64,000 nt of DNA, from positions 238,966 through 302,965 of the forward strand of contig NZ_FOUA01000005.1 of assembly GCF_900114735.1 (NCBI RefSeq). The letters are read 5' to 3'. The DNA comes from Halopseudomonas bauzanensis (GTDB lineage: Bacteria > Pseudomonadota > Gammaproteobacteria > Pseudomonadales > Pseudomonadaceae). Position numbers and translations under genes: made by a program. The notes beneath the pieces are model-generated. The model was given only the letters and a program-made list of their open reading frames with translations, did not search any database and had not been told where the DNA came from. Below, piece after piece: positions 49,873 through 58,689 of the stretch (position 1 is its first letter; each line of letters starts with the position of its first letter).

Positions 49873-49929
49873 TTACACAGGGAACCGAAGCGGCACGGAG
49901 CCACCACCCCAGGACGGGGTAATGCGGAA

Positions 49930-50020
49930 CTGCGCATCTCGATTCCTACGCCGGTATTAACCGGATCAGGTTCAACGGGTGAAGTCTCAGCCAACACAAA
50001 AAAAATGCCGGCACCCCGTC
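49930..50020 (-). promoter_or_regulatory. TPP (THI-box) riboswitch of thiC
   Basis: Read on the minus strand: GGGGTGC start of P1/P2, GGCTGAGA, ACCCGTTGAACCTGATC, CGGTTAATACCGGCGTAGGAA, the conserved thi-box core. The P3 arm is enlarged with a T-rich stretch. It lies about 80 bases upstream of the thiC start; the following CGCATTACCCCG can pair with the GGGGTGC end, suggesting translation- or termination-level switching. Confidence 0.95.
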
Positions 50021-50148
50021 AAGATGAGCCAGCAGCTTAGGCCGTCGCGCGCCAAACAGCAAGTAGCCGACCGCTTGGCCTTGACCGGCGGCCTGCACCT
50101 CTTTAGCCTTGGCAGATTGACTTCTACCTCCATGCGAAGGACCTCTGC

Positions 50149-51606
50149 ATGCTGCGCCCCCTGTATATCGCCGTTGTGCTGGCAAGCCTGTCCGGCCCAG
50201 CCTTGGCTAAATCCGATTTGCTGACTATCTACCAGGAAGCCCTGCTCAACAGCGCCGATCTCGCCGCAGCCGAAGCCGATGCCCTCGCCCGCCAGGAAGC
50301 TCTGCCCCAGGCACGCGCTCAGTTGCTGCCGAACATCGGCCTGGGGGCCGGCGTGGCCCGCGAACGGGTCGACGTCGAGGGATTGGGGTCGGACAGCTAT
50401 TCGACCCATTACTATCAGGCCAGCCTGACGCAGCCGCTGTTCCGTGCCGATCGCTGGTTCAATTACCAGGCGTCCAAGTCGCTCAGTGAACAGGCCCGCG
50501 TGGAGTTTTCCGCTACGCAGCAGCAGTTGATCCTGGATGTAGCGCTGGCCTACTTCAATGTATTGCGAGCTTCCGACAACCTGGCCACCGCCCGAGCCGA
50601 AGAAGCAGCGTTCGAGCGTCAGCTGGAACAGGCGCGGGAGCGTTTCGAAGTCGGCCTGTCGGCCCGCACCGATGTACTCGAAGCGCTGGCCGGTTTCGAT
50701 ACCGCCCGCGCCGCACGCATCACCGCCGCCACCAATCTGGACGTGAGTTATCAGGCACTGACCCGCCTGACCAACCGCGACCACACCGACCTGCTCGGCA
50801 TGAGCCACAACCTGCCGATCCTTGCGCCTGTGCCGGCCGACATGCAGGAGTGGGTGGAGACCGCAGCTGCGCAGAACCTGGGCCTGCAGGCCTCGCGGCT
50901 GGCTATCGATGCCGCCGGCGACAGCCTGCGCAGCAGCAAGGCGGGTTACGCCCCGACGGTGGATGCTTTCGTGCGTTACAACGACAGTTATGGCGGCGCC
51001 CGTCTGGGCGGTGTCGGGGCAGGTATTGGTGGTATGGGCGCCGGCGGTGACACCGAGCTGACCCAGTTCGGTGTGGAGATGACCCTGCCGCTATTTACCG
51101 GTGGCGGCACCACATCCCGGGTCCGCGAATCCAACTTCCGCCTGACCCAGGCCGAACACACCAGCGAAGCCGAGTTGCGGCGCATCGTCGAGCGTACCCG
51201 CAATCTGTTCCGTACGGTCACCTCCAGCGTCGAGGAGGTCGAAGCCCGGCGCCAGTCGATCATTTCCTCCAAGGCCGCCGTGGATGCGACTCAGGCCGGT
51301 TATGAGGTAGGTACGCGCAACGTGGTGGATGTGCTGGACGCCCAGCGCAATCTGTTCCGGGCGGTGCGTGACTACAACGATACCCGCTACAACTACATCG
51401 TCGACAACCTCAACCTCAAGCAGGCGGCTGGCACCCTGAGCCCGCAGGATCTGGAAGACCTCTCGACCTGGCTGAAGGCCGACTACGATCCGGACCGCGA
51501 CTTCATTCCGCCGTTTACCCCGGAAGAAATGCAGCGCATGTCCATCGGCAACCAGCCGCCGCAGCCAATGAGCGAACAGCAGCGGCGGATGCGGACGTCG
51601 TTCTGA
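50149..51606 (+). CDS. tolC: TolC-family outer-membrane channel protein
   Basis: A 485-residue precursor with signal peptide (about residues 1-20, cleavage after ALA) and two OEP repeats (about 25-215 and 235-430). PQARAQLLPNIGLGAG, the LTQPLFRADRW strand and AGYEVGTRNVVDVLDAQRNLF are TolC landmarks. The glycine-rich insert near residue 285-305 (GGVGAGIGGMGAGGD) is an extracellular loop. It stands where opmH stands in P. aeruginosa, next to thiC, and probably serves type I secretion and drug efflux. Confidence 0.92.
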   Translation: MLRPLYIAVVLASLSGPALAKSDLLTIYQEALLNSADLAAAEADALARQEALPQARAQLLPNIGLGAGVARERVDVEGLGSDSYSTHYYQASLTQPLFRADRWFNYQASKSLSEQARVEFSATQQQLILDVALAYFNVLRASDNLATARAEEAAFERQLEQARERFEVGLSARTDVLEALAGFDTARAARITAATNLDVSYQALTRLTNRDHTDLLGMSHNLPILAPVPADMQEWVETAAAQNLGLQASRLAIDAAGDSLRSSKAGYAPTVDAFVRYNDSYGGARLGGVGAGIGGMGAGGDTELTQFGVEMTLPLFTGGGTTSRVRESNFRLTQAEHTSEAELRRIVERTRNLFRTVTSSVEEVEARRQSIISSKAAVDATQAGYEVGTRNVVDVLDAQRNLFRAVRDYNDTRYNYIVDNLNLKQAAGTLSPQDLEDLSTWLKADYDPDRDFIPPFTPEEMQRMSIGNQPPQPMSEQQRRMRTSF

Positions 51607-51885
51607 GTGGCCGGGCAGCGACGCTGCCCCCTGGGATTGTCGAGCACCAGCTCGACAGCGTTTCCACCAGACAACGCCGAGGCCGCCGCCAGCAAGGTAC
51701 GAGCTGGTGCTCGAACCTCCCAGGTGTTTGCGCCACTACGGTGGACCGGTTTCCAGCTCGACCAACAGCGTATCAGGTGGCCGCGCTGGTCGGAATGGGA
51801 GTTGACGGGATCGCCATAGACCGGGGCGCGCTGACCGGGGCGCGCTCGACTTGATGGAAACCCATCAGTCACTCGCAATGACCAA
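51607..51885. other. spacer between tolC and waaA
   Basis: About 280 bases between convergent genes, with no supported gene; the only structure seen is the family B repeat pair. Confidence 0.6.
51630..51724. repeat. dispersed intergenic repeat, family B (inverted pair, copy 3)
   Basis: An inverted unit (51630-51657, core CGAGCACCAGCTCGA) faces a direct unit (51696-51724) that differs from 4807-4835 by one base over 29. The pair resembles a REPIN doublet. Confidence 0.75.
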
Positions 51886-53148
51886 CTAGCTCCCCAGCAA
51901 CCGCGTGATACCCTGCAGCAACCGCTCCAGTGCCCCCTGATTGGCCGCTACTACCGCCTGCCCCGCCGCTCCAGCGCGGTGCGCTGACGACTGATCACCC
52001 AACCAGGCATTTGCCCGCTCCGCCATCGCCGGGGCATCGGCCACTTCCACCAAGGCCCCGGCCTGCTCCAGCAAATCACTGATCTCGGCAAAGTTGAATC
52101 GATGCGGCCCGGACAGCACCGGCAGGCCGAGCGCCGCTGGCTCCAGATAATTGTGTCCACCGCCGGGAATCAACGACCCGCCAACGAAAGCCACATCCGC
52201 GCAGGCATAGAACTGCATCAGCTCGCCCATGGTATCGCCCAATAACACCTGATCGGCTATCGCCGGCATGTTCCCGGCGCTGCGGCGTACCATGCCCAGC
52301 CCGGCATTTTCTATCTGCCGCGCCACAGCATCGAAGCGCTCCGGGTGGCGCGGCACCAGAATCAGCAGCGCCTCGGGATGCCGCTGCAGAACCTGACGAT
52401 GCGCAGCAAGCACGATCTCGTCTTCCCCGCCGTGAGTACTGGCGGCGATCCATACGGGCCGCTCACCCCACTGCGCCCGCCACTGCTCTGCCGTGGCCAG
52501 CAGCTCGGCGCCGGGCTTGAGGTCGAACTTGATGCTGCCGGTCACCGCCAGTGCTGACTGGCGCACGCCCAGCGCGATGAAGCGCTCCGCCTCCGCTGCC
52601 GTCTGCACCGCCACCCAATCCAGCGCGGCGAACATCGGCCGCACCAGCGCAATGACGCGTTGATAACCCCGCGCCGAGCGCGCAGATAGCCGTGCATTGG
52701 CCAGTACTACTGGCACGCCGGCGCGCTTGCACTCGGCCACCAGGTTGGGCCACAGCTCGGTTTCCATGATGATGGCAATCCGTGGCTGCAACCGCCGAAT
52801 CAGTCGCCGCTGCAGCCAGGGCAGATCGTAGGGCAGATAAGCGTGGCCAACATCATCACCGAATAACTTGCGGATCTGTTCGGAGCCGGTTGGTGTCATG
52901 CAGGTCACCGTGATCGGCAACTGCGGATGGCGCTGGCGCAACTCGCGCACCATGGGCGCCGCGGCAATGGACTCGCCCACCGACACCGCATGCACCCAGA
53001 TACCGCCAGCGCGCAGATCTCCACCCAGGGCAAAGCGCTCGCGCCAGCGCCGGGCATAGGCCGGGGCGCGCCAGGCACGGTACAGCAGGCGCGCCAGGAT
53101 CAGCGGCAGACACAGGGTAAAGATCAGACTGTACAGAAAACGCGGCAT
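51886..53148 (-). CDS. waaA: 3-deoxy-D-manno-octulosonic acid transferase
   Basis: Adds Kdo to lipid A precursors at the inner membrane. The 420-residue GT30 glycosyltransferase has an N-terminal membrane-associated helix (about 4-23), the catalytic glutamate in GIWVHAVSVGES, METELWPNL, and the CMP-Kdo site in GGSLIPGGGHNYLEPAALG. Length and layout are standard. Divergent from the oxidoreductase operon starting at 53263. Confidence 0.96.
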   Translation of the reverse strand: MPRFLYSLIFTLCLPLILARLLYRAWRAPAYARRWRERFALGGDLRAGGIWVHAVSVGESIAAAPMVRELRQRHPQLPITVTCMTPTGSEQIRKLFGDDVGHAYLPYDLPWLQRRLIRRLQPRIAIIMETELWPNLVAECKRAGVPVVLANARLSARSARGYQRVIALVRPMFAALDWVAVQTAAEAERFIALGVRQSALAVTGSIKFDLKPGAELLATAEQWRAQWGERPVWIAASTHGGEDEIVLAAHRQVLQRHPEALLILVPRHPERFDAVARQIENAGLGMVRRSAGNMPAIADQVLLGDTMGELMQFYACADVAFVGGSLIPGGGHNYLEPAALGLPVLSGPHRFNFAEISDLLEQAGALVEVADAPAMAERANAWLGDQSSAHRAGAAGQAVVAANQGALERLLQGITRLLGS

Positions 53149-53262
53149 TCCCTTCTCCAGAAGCGGTCGAGCAGCACAAACGCGGCATAGAGTAGCAGAA
53201 GTGACCTGCCCGGCCGTTGATCGCTATACTACGCGAGCTAATCCACTGACCCCGCGGAGCCC

Positions 53263-54432
53263 ATGAGCACACCCTTGCACACCGATATCTGTATTCTGGG
53301 CGGCGGCGTCGCCGGTCTCTGGCTCAATGCGCGGCTGCGGCAACAGGGCTACAGCACCTTGCTGGTCGAGCCCCATACCTTGGGCGGCGGGCAGAGCAGC
53401 AAGTCCCAGGGCATCATCCATGGCGGCACCAAGTATGCCCTGCACGGCAAACTGACCACCGCCGCAGAAGCCATCGCCGGCATGCCCGGCCGCTGGCGCG
53501 CCTGTCTGGATGGTAGTGGTGAACTGGACCTGCAAGGCGTGCGTGTACTCTCGGCGCACCATTATCTCTGGTCACCGGGCAACCTGATCAGCAACCTGGC
53601 CGGCTTCTTCGCCAGCAAGGCACTGCGCGGCCGGGTCGATAGCGTGAAGGGGCGGGAGTTGCCCGCGGTTTTCGCCAATCCGGCTTTCAAGGGCAAGGTC
53701 TACCAGCTGGCCGAGCTGGTGCTGGATGTGCCCGATGTGGTCCGCCGCCTGGCGGAGCTGGGTGGCGACAGCCTGCTCAGCGGCCCGGTCAAAATCGGCG
53801 GCAACAGCGACGGTATCACCTCCGTACAGGTTGCCGATCAGCAGATCATCGCCCGACGCTATGTGCTCACCGCCGGGGAAGGCAACGAGGCGCTGCTGCA
53901 CGGTGCCGGTATCCAGCAGCCCGCCATGCAGCGCCGGCCGCTGCAGATGGTGCTGGTCAAAGGTCCGAACCTGCCGGCCCTTTACGCCCACTGCCTGGGC
54001 AGCAGTCCCAAGCCGCGGGTCACTGTGACTACCCACCCCTGCAACGATGGCCAATGGTGCTGGTACCTGGGCGGCGAACTGGCTGAACAGGGCACCGATA
54101 TGCCGGCCGAGGAGCTGATTCGCCGGGCACAGAAGGAGCTGCAGGAACTGCTGCCCTGGGTCGATCTGAGCAGCTGCCAGTGGGCTACCCTGCCGGTAAC
54201 CCGTGCCGAACCGGCTCAAAGCGGCCTGGTGCGCCCGGATAATGCCTACCTGCAGGCAGTCGGCAATGCGCTGGTGTGCTGGCCGACCAAACTGGCTCTG
54301 GCACCCGACCTGAGCGACCAGGCCATCGCCGAGCTCGAACGTCAGGCAATCCAGCCGGAGCTGCCGCAGCCGACCAGCGACCTGCCTTGCCCGCTCGTTG
54401 CCACTCCAGTCTGGGATACCCTGTTTTCATGA
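53263..54432 (+). CDS. FAD-dependent oxidoreductase of the DAO type
   Basis: A 389-residue protein with the dinucleotide-binding CILGGGVAGLWLNARL (about 9-24) and QSSKSQGIIHGGTKYAL, the DAO-fold substrate and FAD contact region. Similar genes sit next to an aldo-keto reductase in P. aeruginosa and are uncharacterised. GGAG before the ATG supports the start. Its stop overlaps the next ATG (ATGA), so both proteins are likely made together. The substrate (an amine, amino acid or hydroxy acid) cannot be read from the sequence. Confidence 0.8.
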   Translation: MSTPLHTDICILGGGVAGLWLNARLRQQGYSTLLVEPHTLGGGQSSKSQGIIHGGTKYALHGKLTTAAEAIAGMPGRWRACLDGSGELDLQGVRVLSAHHYLWSPGNLISNLAGFFASKALRGRVDSVKGRELPAVFANPAFKGKVYQLAELVLDVPDVVRRLAELGGDSLLSGPVKIGGNSDGITSVQVADQQIIARRYVLTAGEGNEALLHGAGIQQPAMQRRPLQMVLVKGPNLPALYAHCLGSSPKPRVTVTTHPCNDGQWCWYLGGELAEQGTDMPAEELIRRAQKELQELLPWVDLSSCQWATLPVTRAEPAQSGLVRPDNAYLQAVGNALVCWPTKLALAPDLSDQAIAELERQAIQPELPQPTSDLPCPLVATPVWDTLFS

Positions 54433-55262
54433 CATCCCTACAGCAATATCATCGCCCGCTTGGCAGCACTGGCCTGACGGTTTCTCCGCTCGGGCTCGGC
54501 ACCGTCAAGATCGGCCGCAATCAGGGGGTGAAATACCCCAGCGGCTTCGAACTACCGACCGACCAGCAGGTGCGCGGCTTGCTGGCCCAGGCCCGGGACC
54601 TGGGCATCAACCTGCTGGATACCGCCCCCGCCTATGGCCTGAGCGAACAGCGCCTGGGGCCGCTGTTGCAAGGCCAACGCCAGGAATGGGTGCTGTGCAG
54701 CAAGGTCGGCGAAGAATTCGACAATGGCGAGTCCTGGTTCGATTTCAGCGCCCGACATACCCGTCACTCGGTACAACGCTCGCTGCAACGGCTGCAGACC
54801 GATTATCTGGACCTGGTGCTGGTGCACTCCAATGGTGATGACCTGACCGTCCTTGCTGATGAGGTCTACCCGACGCTGCAGCAACTGAAGCAGGAGGGGC
54901 TGATCCGCGCCTTCGGCTTTTCCGGCAAGACTGTCGCTGGTGGCCTGCAGGCGCTGGAAGATGGCGATTGCGCCATGGTGACCTGGAACCTGCGCGAGCA
55001 GACCGAGCGTCCGGTTCTCGACTTTGCGCTGTCACACAACAAGGGCATTCTGGTAAAAAAAGCGCTTGCCAGTGGGCATATCTGCCTGGAGGGTGAAGAC
55101 CCGGTCCGTAGCGGTTTCGAATTGGTCTTCAGCCACCCGGCCGTCGGCAGCGCCATCATCGGTACCATCACACCGGCGCATCTGACGCAGAATGTAGTCA
55201 CCGTCGCCAACATTCTGCAGCAAGCCGACACGCACAGCGGATCTCAAGCCAGGCCGCGCTGA
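54429..55262 (+). CDS. aldo-keto reductase family protein
   Basis: A 277-residue NAD(P)H-dependent TIM-barrel oxidoreductase. Catalytic-site segments are INLLDTAPAYGLSEQRLG (Asp and Tyr) and WVLCSKVGEEF (Lys), and LVLVHSNGDD stands where most members have a histidine motif. Near the C-terminus the cofactor part GILVKKALASGHI and PAVGSAIIGTITPAHL is visible. The ATG at 54429 overlaps the preceding stop. It probably works on the product or substrate of the FAD enzyme, an inference from coupling only. Confidence 0.85.
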   Translation: MTSLQQYHRPLGSTGLTVSPLGLGTVKIGRNQGVKYPSGFELPTDQQVRGLLAQARDLGINLLDTAPAYGLSEQRLGPLLQGQRQEWVLCSKVGEEFDNGESWFDFSARHTRHSVQRSLQRLQTDYLDLVLVHSNGDDLTVLADEVYPTLQQLKQEGLIRAFGFSGKTVAGGLQALEDGDCAMVTWNLREQTERPVLDFALSHNKGILVKKALASGHICLEGEDPVRSGFELVFSHPAVGSAIIGTITPAHLTQNVVTVANILQQADTHSGSQARPR

Positions 55263-55300
55263 CAGCAGCATGCGCGGCCCCAGACCCAACGAGGGGCGCC

Positions 55301-56173
55301 ATGACCACTATCATTGCCCGCCACGATCCGGTGGCCTTCAAGACCCAGGCCATCCACGTCCAGGCCGGCCCCGAGGTGTTGCGCTACACGCCGGTCGGCA
55401 ACCCGCTGAGCTTCGAGCAGATGCTCGAGCTGCGCCAGCCGATACAGGTGGATGACCCGGAACAGTTCGACGTAACCCTGGCCAACCTGGGGGTTTCCGC
55501 GGATATTACCTTCCGCTGGCAACAACGGGACTTTCGTCTGCTGGTGCACCAGCAGCGCCCTGATCGTAATGACCAAGTGCTGAAACTGCTGTCCGGCTAC
55601 GTACCCGCCCACGAGCTGCGTTTGCCCTTGCTCACCCTGATGACCGAACTGGCCGAGGAGCTGCTGCTGGAAACCGGACAGGGCTGGCTGCCGGGGCGTT
55701 ATCAGGAAGTCTGGCTACCCACACCCTACGCCGACACCCTGCCGCCGGACGGCAACCGCTGGTACAGCCTCAGCCCGCACCAGGGTGCAGCCCGGGCCGT
55801 GCTGTGCCGCGAGCTGAATCTACTGGAACGCCCCCATGCCTATGTCCATCTCCCCACCAATTCACTGCAACTGGTCTATCACATGCACCTCAGCGTGCCC
55901 CGCTGCCCGGACCTGAGCGCGTTGCACGCCGACGAGTCGCTGGATGCCCAGAGTGGCCAGCTGCAGGCACAGCTGGATCGACAGCGCCCCGATCTCTATC
56001 TCGCCGAGCTGGTCGATAATCAGTTCAACGGACGCCTGTTTACCTTGGTCAAGGGTGAGCTGATCGAGCAACAGCATCCGCATCTGCTGCTCAGCGAAGC
56101 CTTCGCACCCCAGACCGGCTGGGTGGTGGCGGACGCCCACTGCCCCTGGGCATATGGCAGCGCACCGCCATGA
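55301..56173 (+). CDS. conserved protein of unknown function in the oxidoreductase operon
   Basis: A 290-residue soluble protein with no signal peptide or membrane helix, 38 bases downstream of the aldo-keto reductase and with GAGGGG before its ATG. I do not recognise the family. The segment from GYVPAHELRLPLL to TELAEELLLETG (about residues 88-118) recalls a Nudix box (Gly, Glu, then a ExxEE helix) but the spacing is two residues too long and the REU residues are not matched. The rest has many Leu/Gln/Tyr. Function unknown; probably part of the same process as the two oxidoreductases. Confidence 0.65.
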   Translation: MTTIIARHDPVAFKTQAIHVQAGPEVLRYTPVGNPLSFEQMLELRQPIQVDDPEQFDVTLANLGVSADITFRWQQRDFRLLVHQQRPDRNDQVLKLLSGYVPAHELRLPLLTLMTELAEELLLETGQGWLPGRYQEVWLPTPYADTLPPDGNRWYSLSPHQGAARAVLCRELNLLERPHAYVHLPTNSLQLVYHMHLSVPRCPDLSALHADESLDAQSGQLQAQLDRQRPDLYLAELVDNQFNGRLFTLVKGELIEQQHPHLLLSEAFAPQTGWVVADAHCPWAYGSAPP

Positions 56174-56388
56174 GGTGTACCATGCGCGCCGAGGCGTGGC
56201 CTGCCGGTCATCCTCGATTCCGCCATTGGTACCTCCTAGCAGGTCGTTGAAAGACGCACTCACGAGCAGTTTTTCCACGGATTGTTAAAGTGGCCCTCGG
56301 GCCTTCTTAGACCATGGTCGGATCGTCACGCCAATCAGCTCTTCCCTAGACTGCTGGCTGTTCGTAATCACCCACTGGTAACAAATCC

Positions 56389-57885
56389 ATGTATGAAAGT
56401 CGTATTCGCATGCCTGCGCTGCATGACAAAGTCATGAGCGCAGCAGATGCTGCATTGCTGATTGAAGATGGTATGACCGTAGGCATGAGCGGCTTCACCC
56501 GTGCCGGGGAAGCCAAGGCAGTCCCGCTGGCGCTGGTCGAGCGCGCCCGGGAGCAACCGCTGAAGATCAGCCTGCTGACCGGTGCCAGCCTGGGCAACGA
56601 TCTCGACAAACACCTGACCGAAGCCGGTGTACTGGCCCGTCGCATGCCCTTTCAGGTGGACGCCACCCTGCGCAAGGCGATCAACCAGGGCGAGGTCATG
56701 TTCATCGACCAGCATCTGTCCGACACCGTTGAACAGATGCGCAACCATCAACTGAAGCTGCCCGATATCGCCGTCATCGAGGCGGTCGCCATCACTGAGG
56801 AAGGCCACATCGTACCGACCACCTCGGTGGGCAACTCCGCCAGCTTCGCGATCTTCGCCAAACAGGTCGTGGTTGAAATCAACCTGGCGCATAACCCCAA
56901 CCTGGAAGGTTTGCACGATATCTACATCCCGACCTACCGGCCGACCCGCACCCCGATCCCCCTGGTCTCTCCAGGCCAGCGCATGGGCAGCACCGCGATT
57001 CCGATCGACCCGGCGAAGATCGCCGCCATCGTCATTACCAACCAGCCCGACTCCTACTCCACGGTTACCCCACCGGATGCGGAAACCCAAGGCATCGCCG
57101 ACCATCTGATCGCCTTCTTCGAGAAGGAGGTGGAAGCTGGCCGCCTGCCGAAGAACCTGGGCCCGCTGCAGGCCGGCATCGGCAGCATTGCCAATGCGGT
57201 GATGTGCGGCTTTATCAATTCGTCCTTTGAAGACCTGGTGATGTATTCCGAAGTGCTGCAGGACTGCACCTTCGAGCTGATCGACGCAGGCAAGATGACA
57301 CTTGCCTCCGGCTGCTCCATCACCCTGTCGGGCCGTTGCAACGAGCGCGTGTTCGGCAATCTGGAGAAGTACAAGGACAAGCTGGTGATGCGCACCCAGG
57401 AAATGTCCAACCACCCGGAAATCGTCCGGCGCCTGGGCATCATCGGCATCAATACCGCATTGGAGTTCGACATCTACGGCAACGTCAACTCGACCCACGT
57501 GGGCGGCACCAAGATGATGAACGGGATCGGCGGTTCCGGCGACTTCGCCCGCAACGCCAACCTGGCAATTTTCGTCACCAAGTCGATTGCCAAGGGCGGA
57601 GCCATCTCCAGCGTGGTGCCCATGGTCAGCCATGTAGACCATACCGAGCATGACGTCGATATCCTGGTCACCGAACAGGGCCTGGCGGACCTGCGCGGTC
57701 TGGCACCCCGCGAGCGCGCCCGTGTGGTCATCGACAACTGCGTGCACCCGGATTATCGCGATGCGCTGAATGACTACTTCGAGCGAGCCTGCGCCAAGGG
57801 TGGCCACACGCCGCACCTGCTGCGCGAAGCGGTCGAATGGCACCTGAACCTGGAAGAGTTCGGCCATATGCGCGCCGCTGGCTGA
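56389..57885 (+). CDS. succinyl-CoA:acetate CoA-transferase / acetyl-CoA hydrolase family
   Basis: A 498-residue class I CoA-transferase. The N-terminal part has GMSGFTRAGEAKAVP (CoA-site glycine motif), the C-terminal part VMYSEVLQD, the active-site glutamate, and GGTKMMNGIGGSGDFARNA, the GxGGxxD motif. It resembles Acetobacter AarC and Pseudomonas acetyl-CoA hydrolase/transferase genes. It moves CoA between succinate, acetate and perhaps propionate. In P. aeruginosa the related gene lies elsewhere, so this position reflects rearrangement. Confidence 0.88.
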   Translation: MYESRIRMPALHDKVMSAADAALLIEDGMTVGMSGFTRAGEAKAVPLALVERAREQPLKISLLTGASLGNDLDKHLTEAGVLARRMPFQVDATLRKAINQGEVMFIDQHLSDTVEQMRNHQLKLPDIAVIEAVAITEEGHIVPTTSVGNSASFAIFAKQVVVEINLAHNPNLEGLHDIYIPTYRPTRTPIPLVSPGQRMGSTAIPIDPAKIAAIVITNQPDSYSTVTPPDAETQGIADHLIAFFEKEVEAGRLPKNLGPLQAGIGSIANAVMCGFINSSFEDLVMYSEVLQDCTFELIDAGKMTLASGCSITLSGRCNERVFGNLEKYKDKLVMRTQEMSNHPEIVRRLGIIGINTALEFDIYGNVNSTHVGGTKMMNGIGGSGDFARNANLAIFVTKSIAKGGAISSVVPMVSHVDHTEHDVDILVTEQGLADLRGLAPRERARVVIDNCVHPDYRDALNDYFERACAKGGHTPHLLREAVEWHLNLEEFGHMRAAG

Positions 57886-57900
57886 TCTATCTGCAGTCCC

Positions 57901-57932
57901 TGCCCCACAGTTGCCGCAACGGCTGTGGGGCA
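57901..57932 (+). terminator. hairpin terminator after the CoA-transferase gene
   Basis: Perfect ten-base arms TGCCCCACAG (57901-57910) and CTGTGGGGCA (57923-57932), 15 bases beyond the stop, followed by GCATTTATC. Weak T-tract but strong stem. Confidence 0.75.
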
Positions 57933-58066
57933 GCATTTATCTGTCCAGCGTCACAAATCTCCCTTTCGTATTCCCCCTCCGCTCGATAATGTGAAGCGCG
58001 GCACTTTGCCCGCCGGCCAACCTTGTTATCCTCCGCGCTGAATTCACTATCTCTCCGGGGCTCACC

Positions 58067-58537
58067 ATGGATGCCAGCCAAACCCGAACCGGATTCAGCC
58101 GGGGCTTGCCAACGCTGTTTACCAATATCGCGCTCTTGATAGCGACCAGCCTGCCCGCCCAGGCCAGCGAACCCGGCGCCGAACGGCAAACCAGTTTCAG
58201 CGACCGCAACTACGTTCCCGGCCGCCACATCAACACCATTAGCCCGGTAACCATCAAGGAACGGAACAGCGCACCTGCCAAGGCCCGCCGGATTGAAGAA
58301 GAAACAGAGAAAGTGATCTGGACCGATGCCCGGGGCACGGAAACCGAATACCGCATGTATTACGCACATGACGGCACGCTGCTGGATTTCGCCAGCGTAT
58401 GCAGCAATTACCGCACCGGCTCAATTGATTATCGCAACTGTCGCAAGGCCGCCAGGCAATGGTTCGGCAGCAAATGCAACGGCGGCAGCGCGGCGGGGAA
58501 GATGTATTGCCATGCACGCAATGCGTTCAGGCCTTGA
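58067..58537 (+). CDS. small exported protein with four C-terminal cysteines
   Basis: A 156-residue protein with a signal peptide (about residues 1-33, ending QASA-like PAQA-S) and a basic, tyrosine-rich mature domain. Four cysteines (SVCSNY, RNCRKA, SKCNGG, MYCHAR) are placed as for two disulfides in the periplasm. ATG 58067 follows CTCCGGGG. No family is recognised. It stands alone between the CoA-transferase and hldE, ending just before a REP pair. Confidence 0.65.
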   Translation: MDASQTRTGFSRGLPTLFTNIALLIATSLPAQASEPGAERQTSFSDRNYVPGRHINTISPVTIKERNSAPAKARRIEEETEKVIWTDARGTETEYRMYYAHDGTLLDFASVCSNYRTGSIDYRNCRKAARQWFGSKCNGGSAAGKMYCHARNAFRP

Positions 58538-58578
58538 GCGCCCCTGCAGCCCTGTGCAAGGCCGTCTAGTCACTAACT

Positions 58579-58642
58579 GTGGGAGCGGCCTTGGCCGCGA
58601 AGCTTTTCTTGCAAACCCGTTCGCGGGCAAGCCCGCTCCCAC
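58579..58642. repeat. REP-type inverted pair, family A (copy 2)
   Basis: Units 58579-58600 and 58621-58642 in opposite orientation, 20 bases apart, with the GGGAGCGGCCTTGGCCGCGA and TCGCGGGCAAGCCCGCTCCC cores. The left unit is the exact reverse complement of the unit at 20871-20892. Located between convergent genes. Confidence 0.85.
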
Positions 58643-58689
58643 AAAAAACCAGCTCCAGCTGAGCTGATCTTACTCAAGCACTACATAAC

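Noticed and set aside
56310..56319. GACCATGGTC palindrome upstream of the CoA-transferase gene
   Set aside because: Only ten bases and no matching second site; such palindromes are expected by chance.
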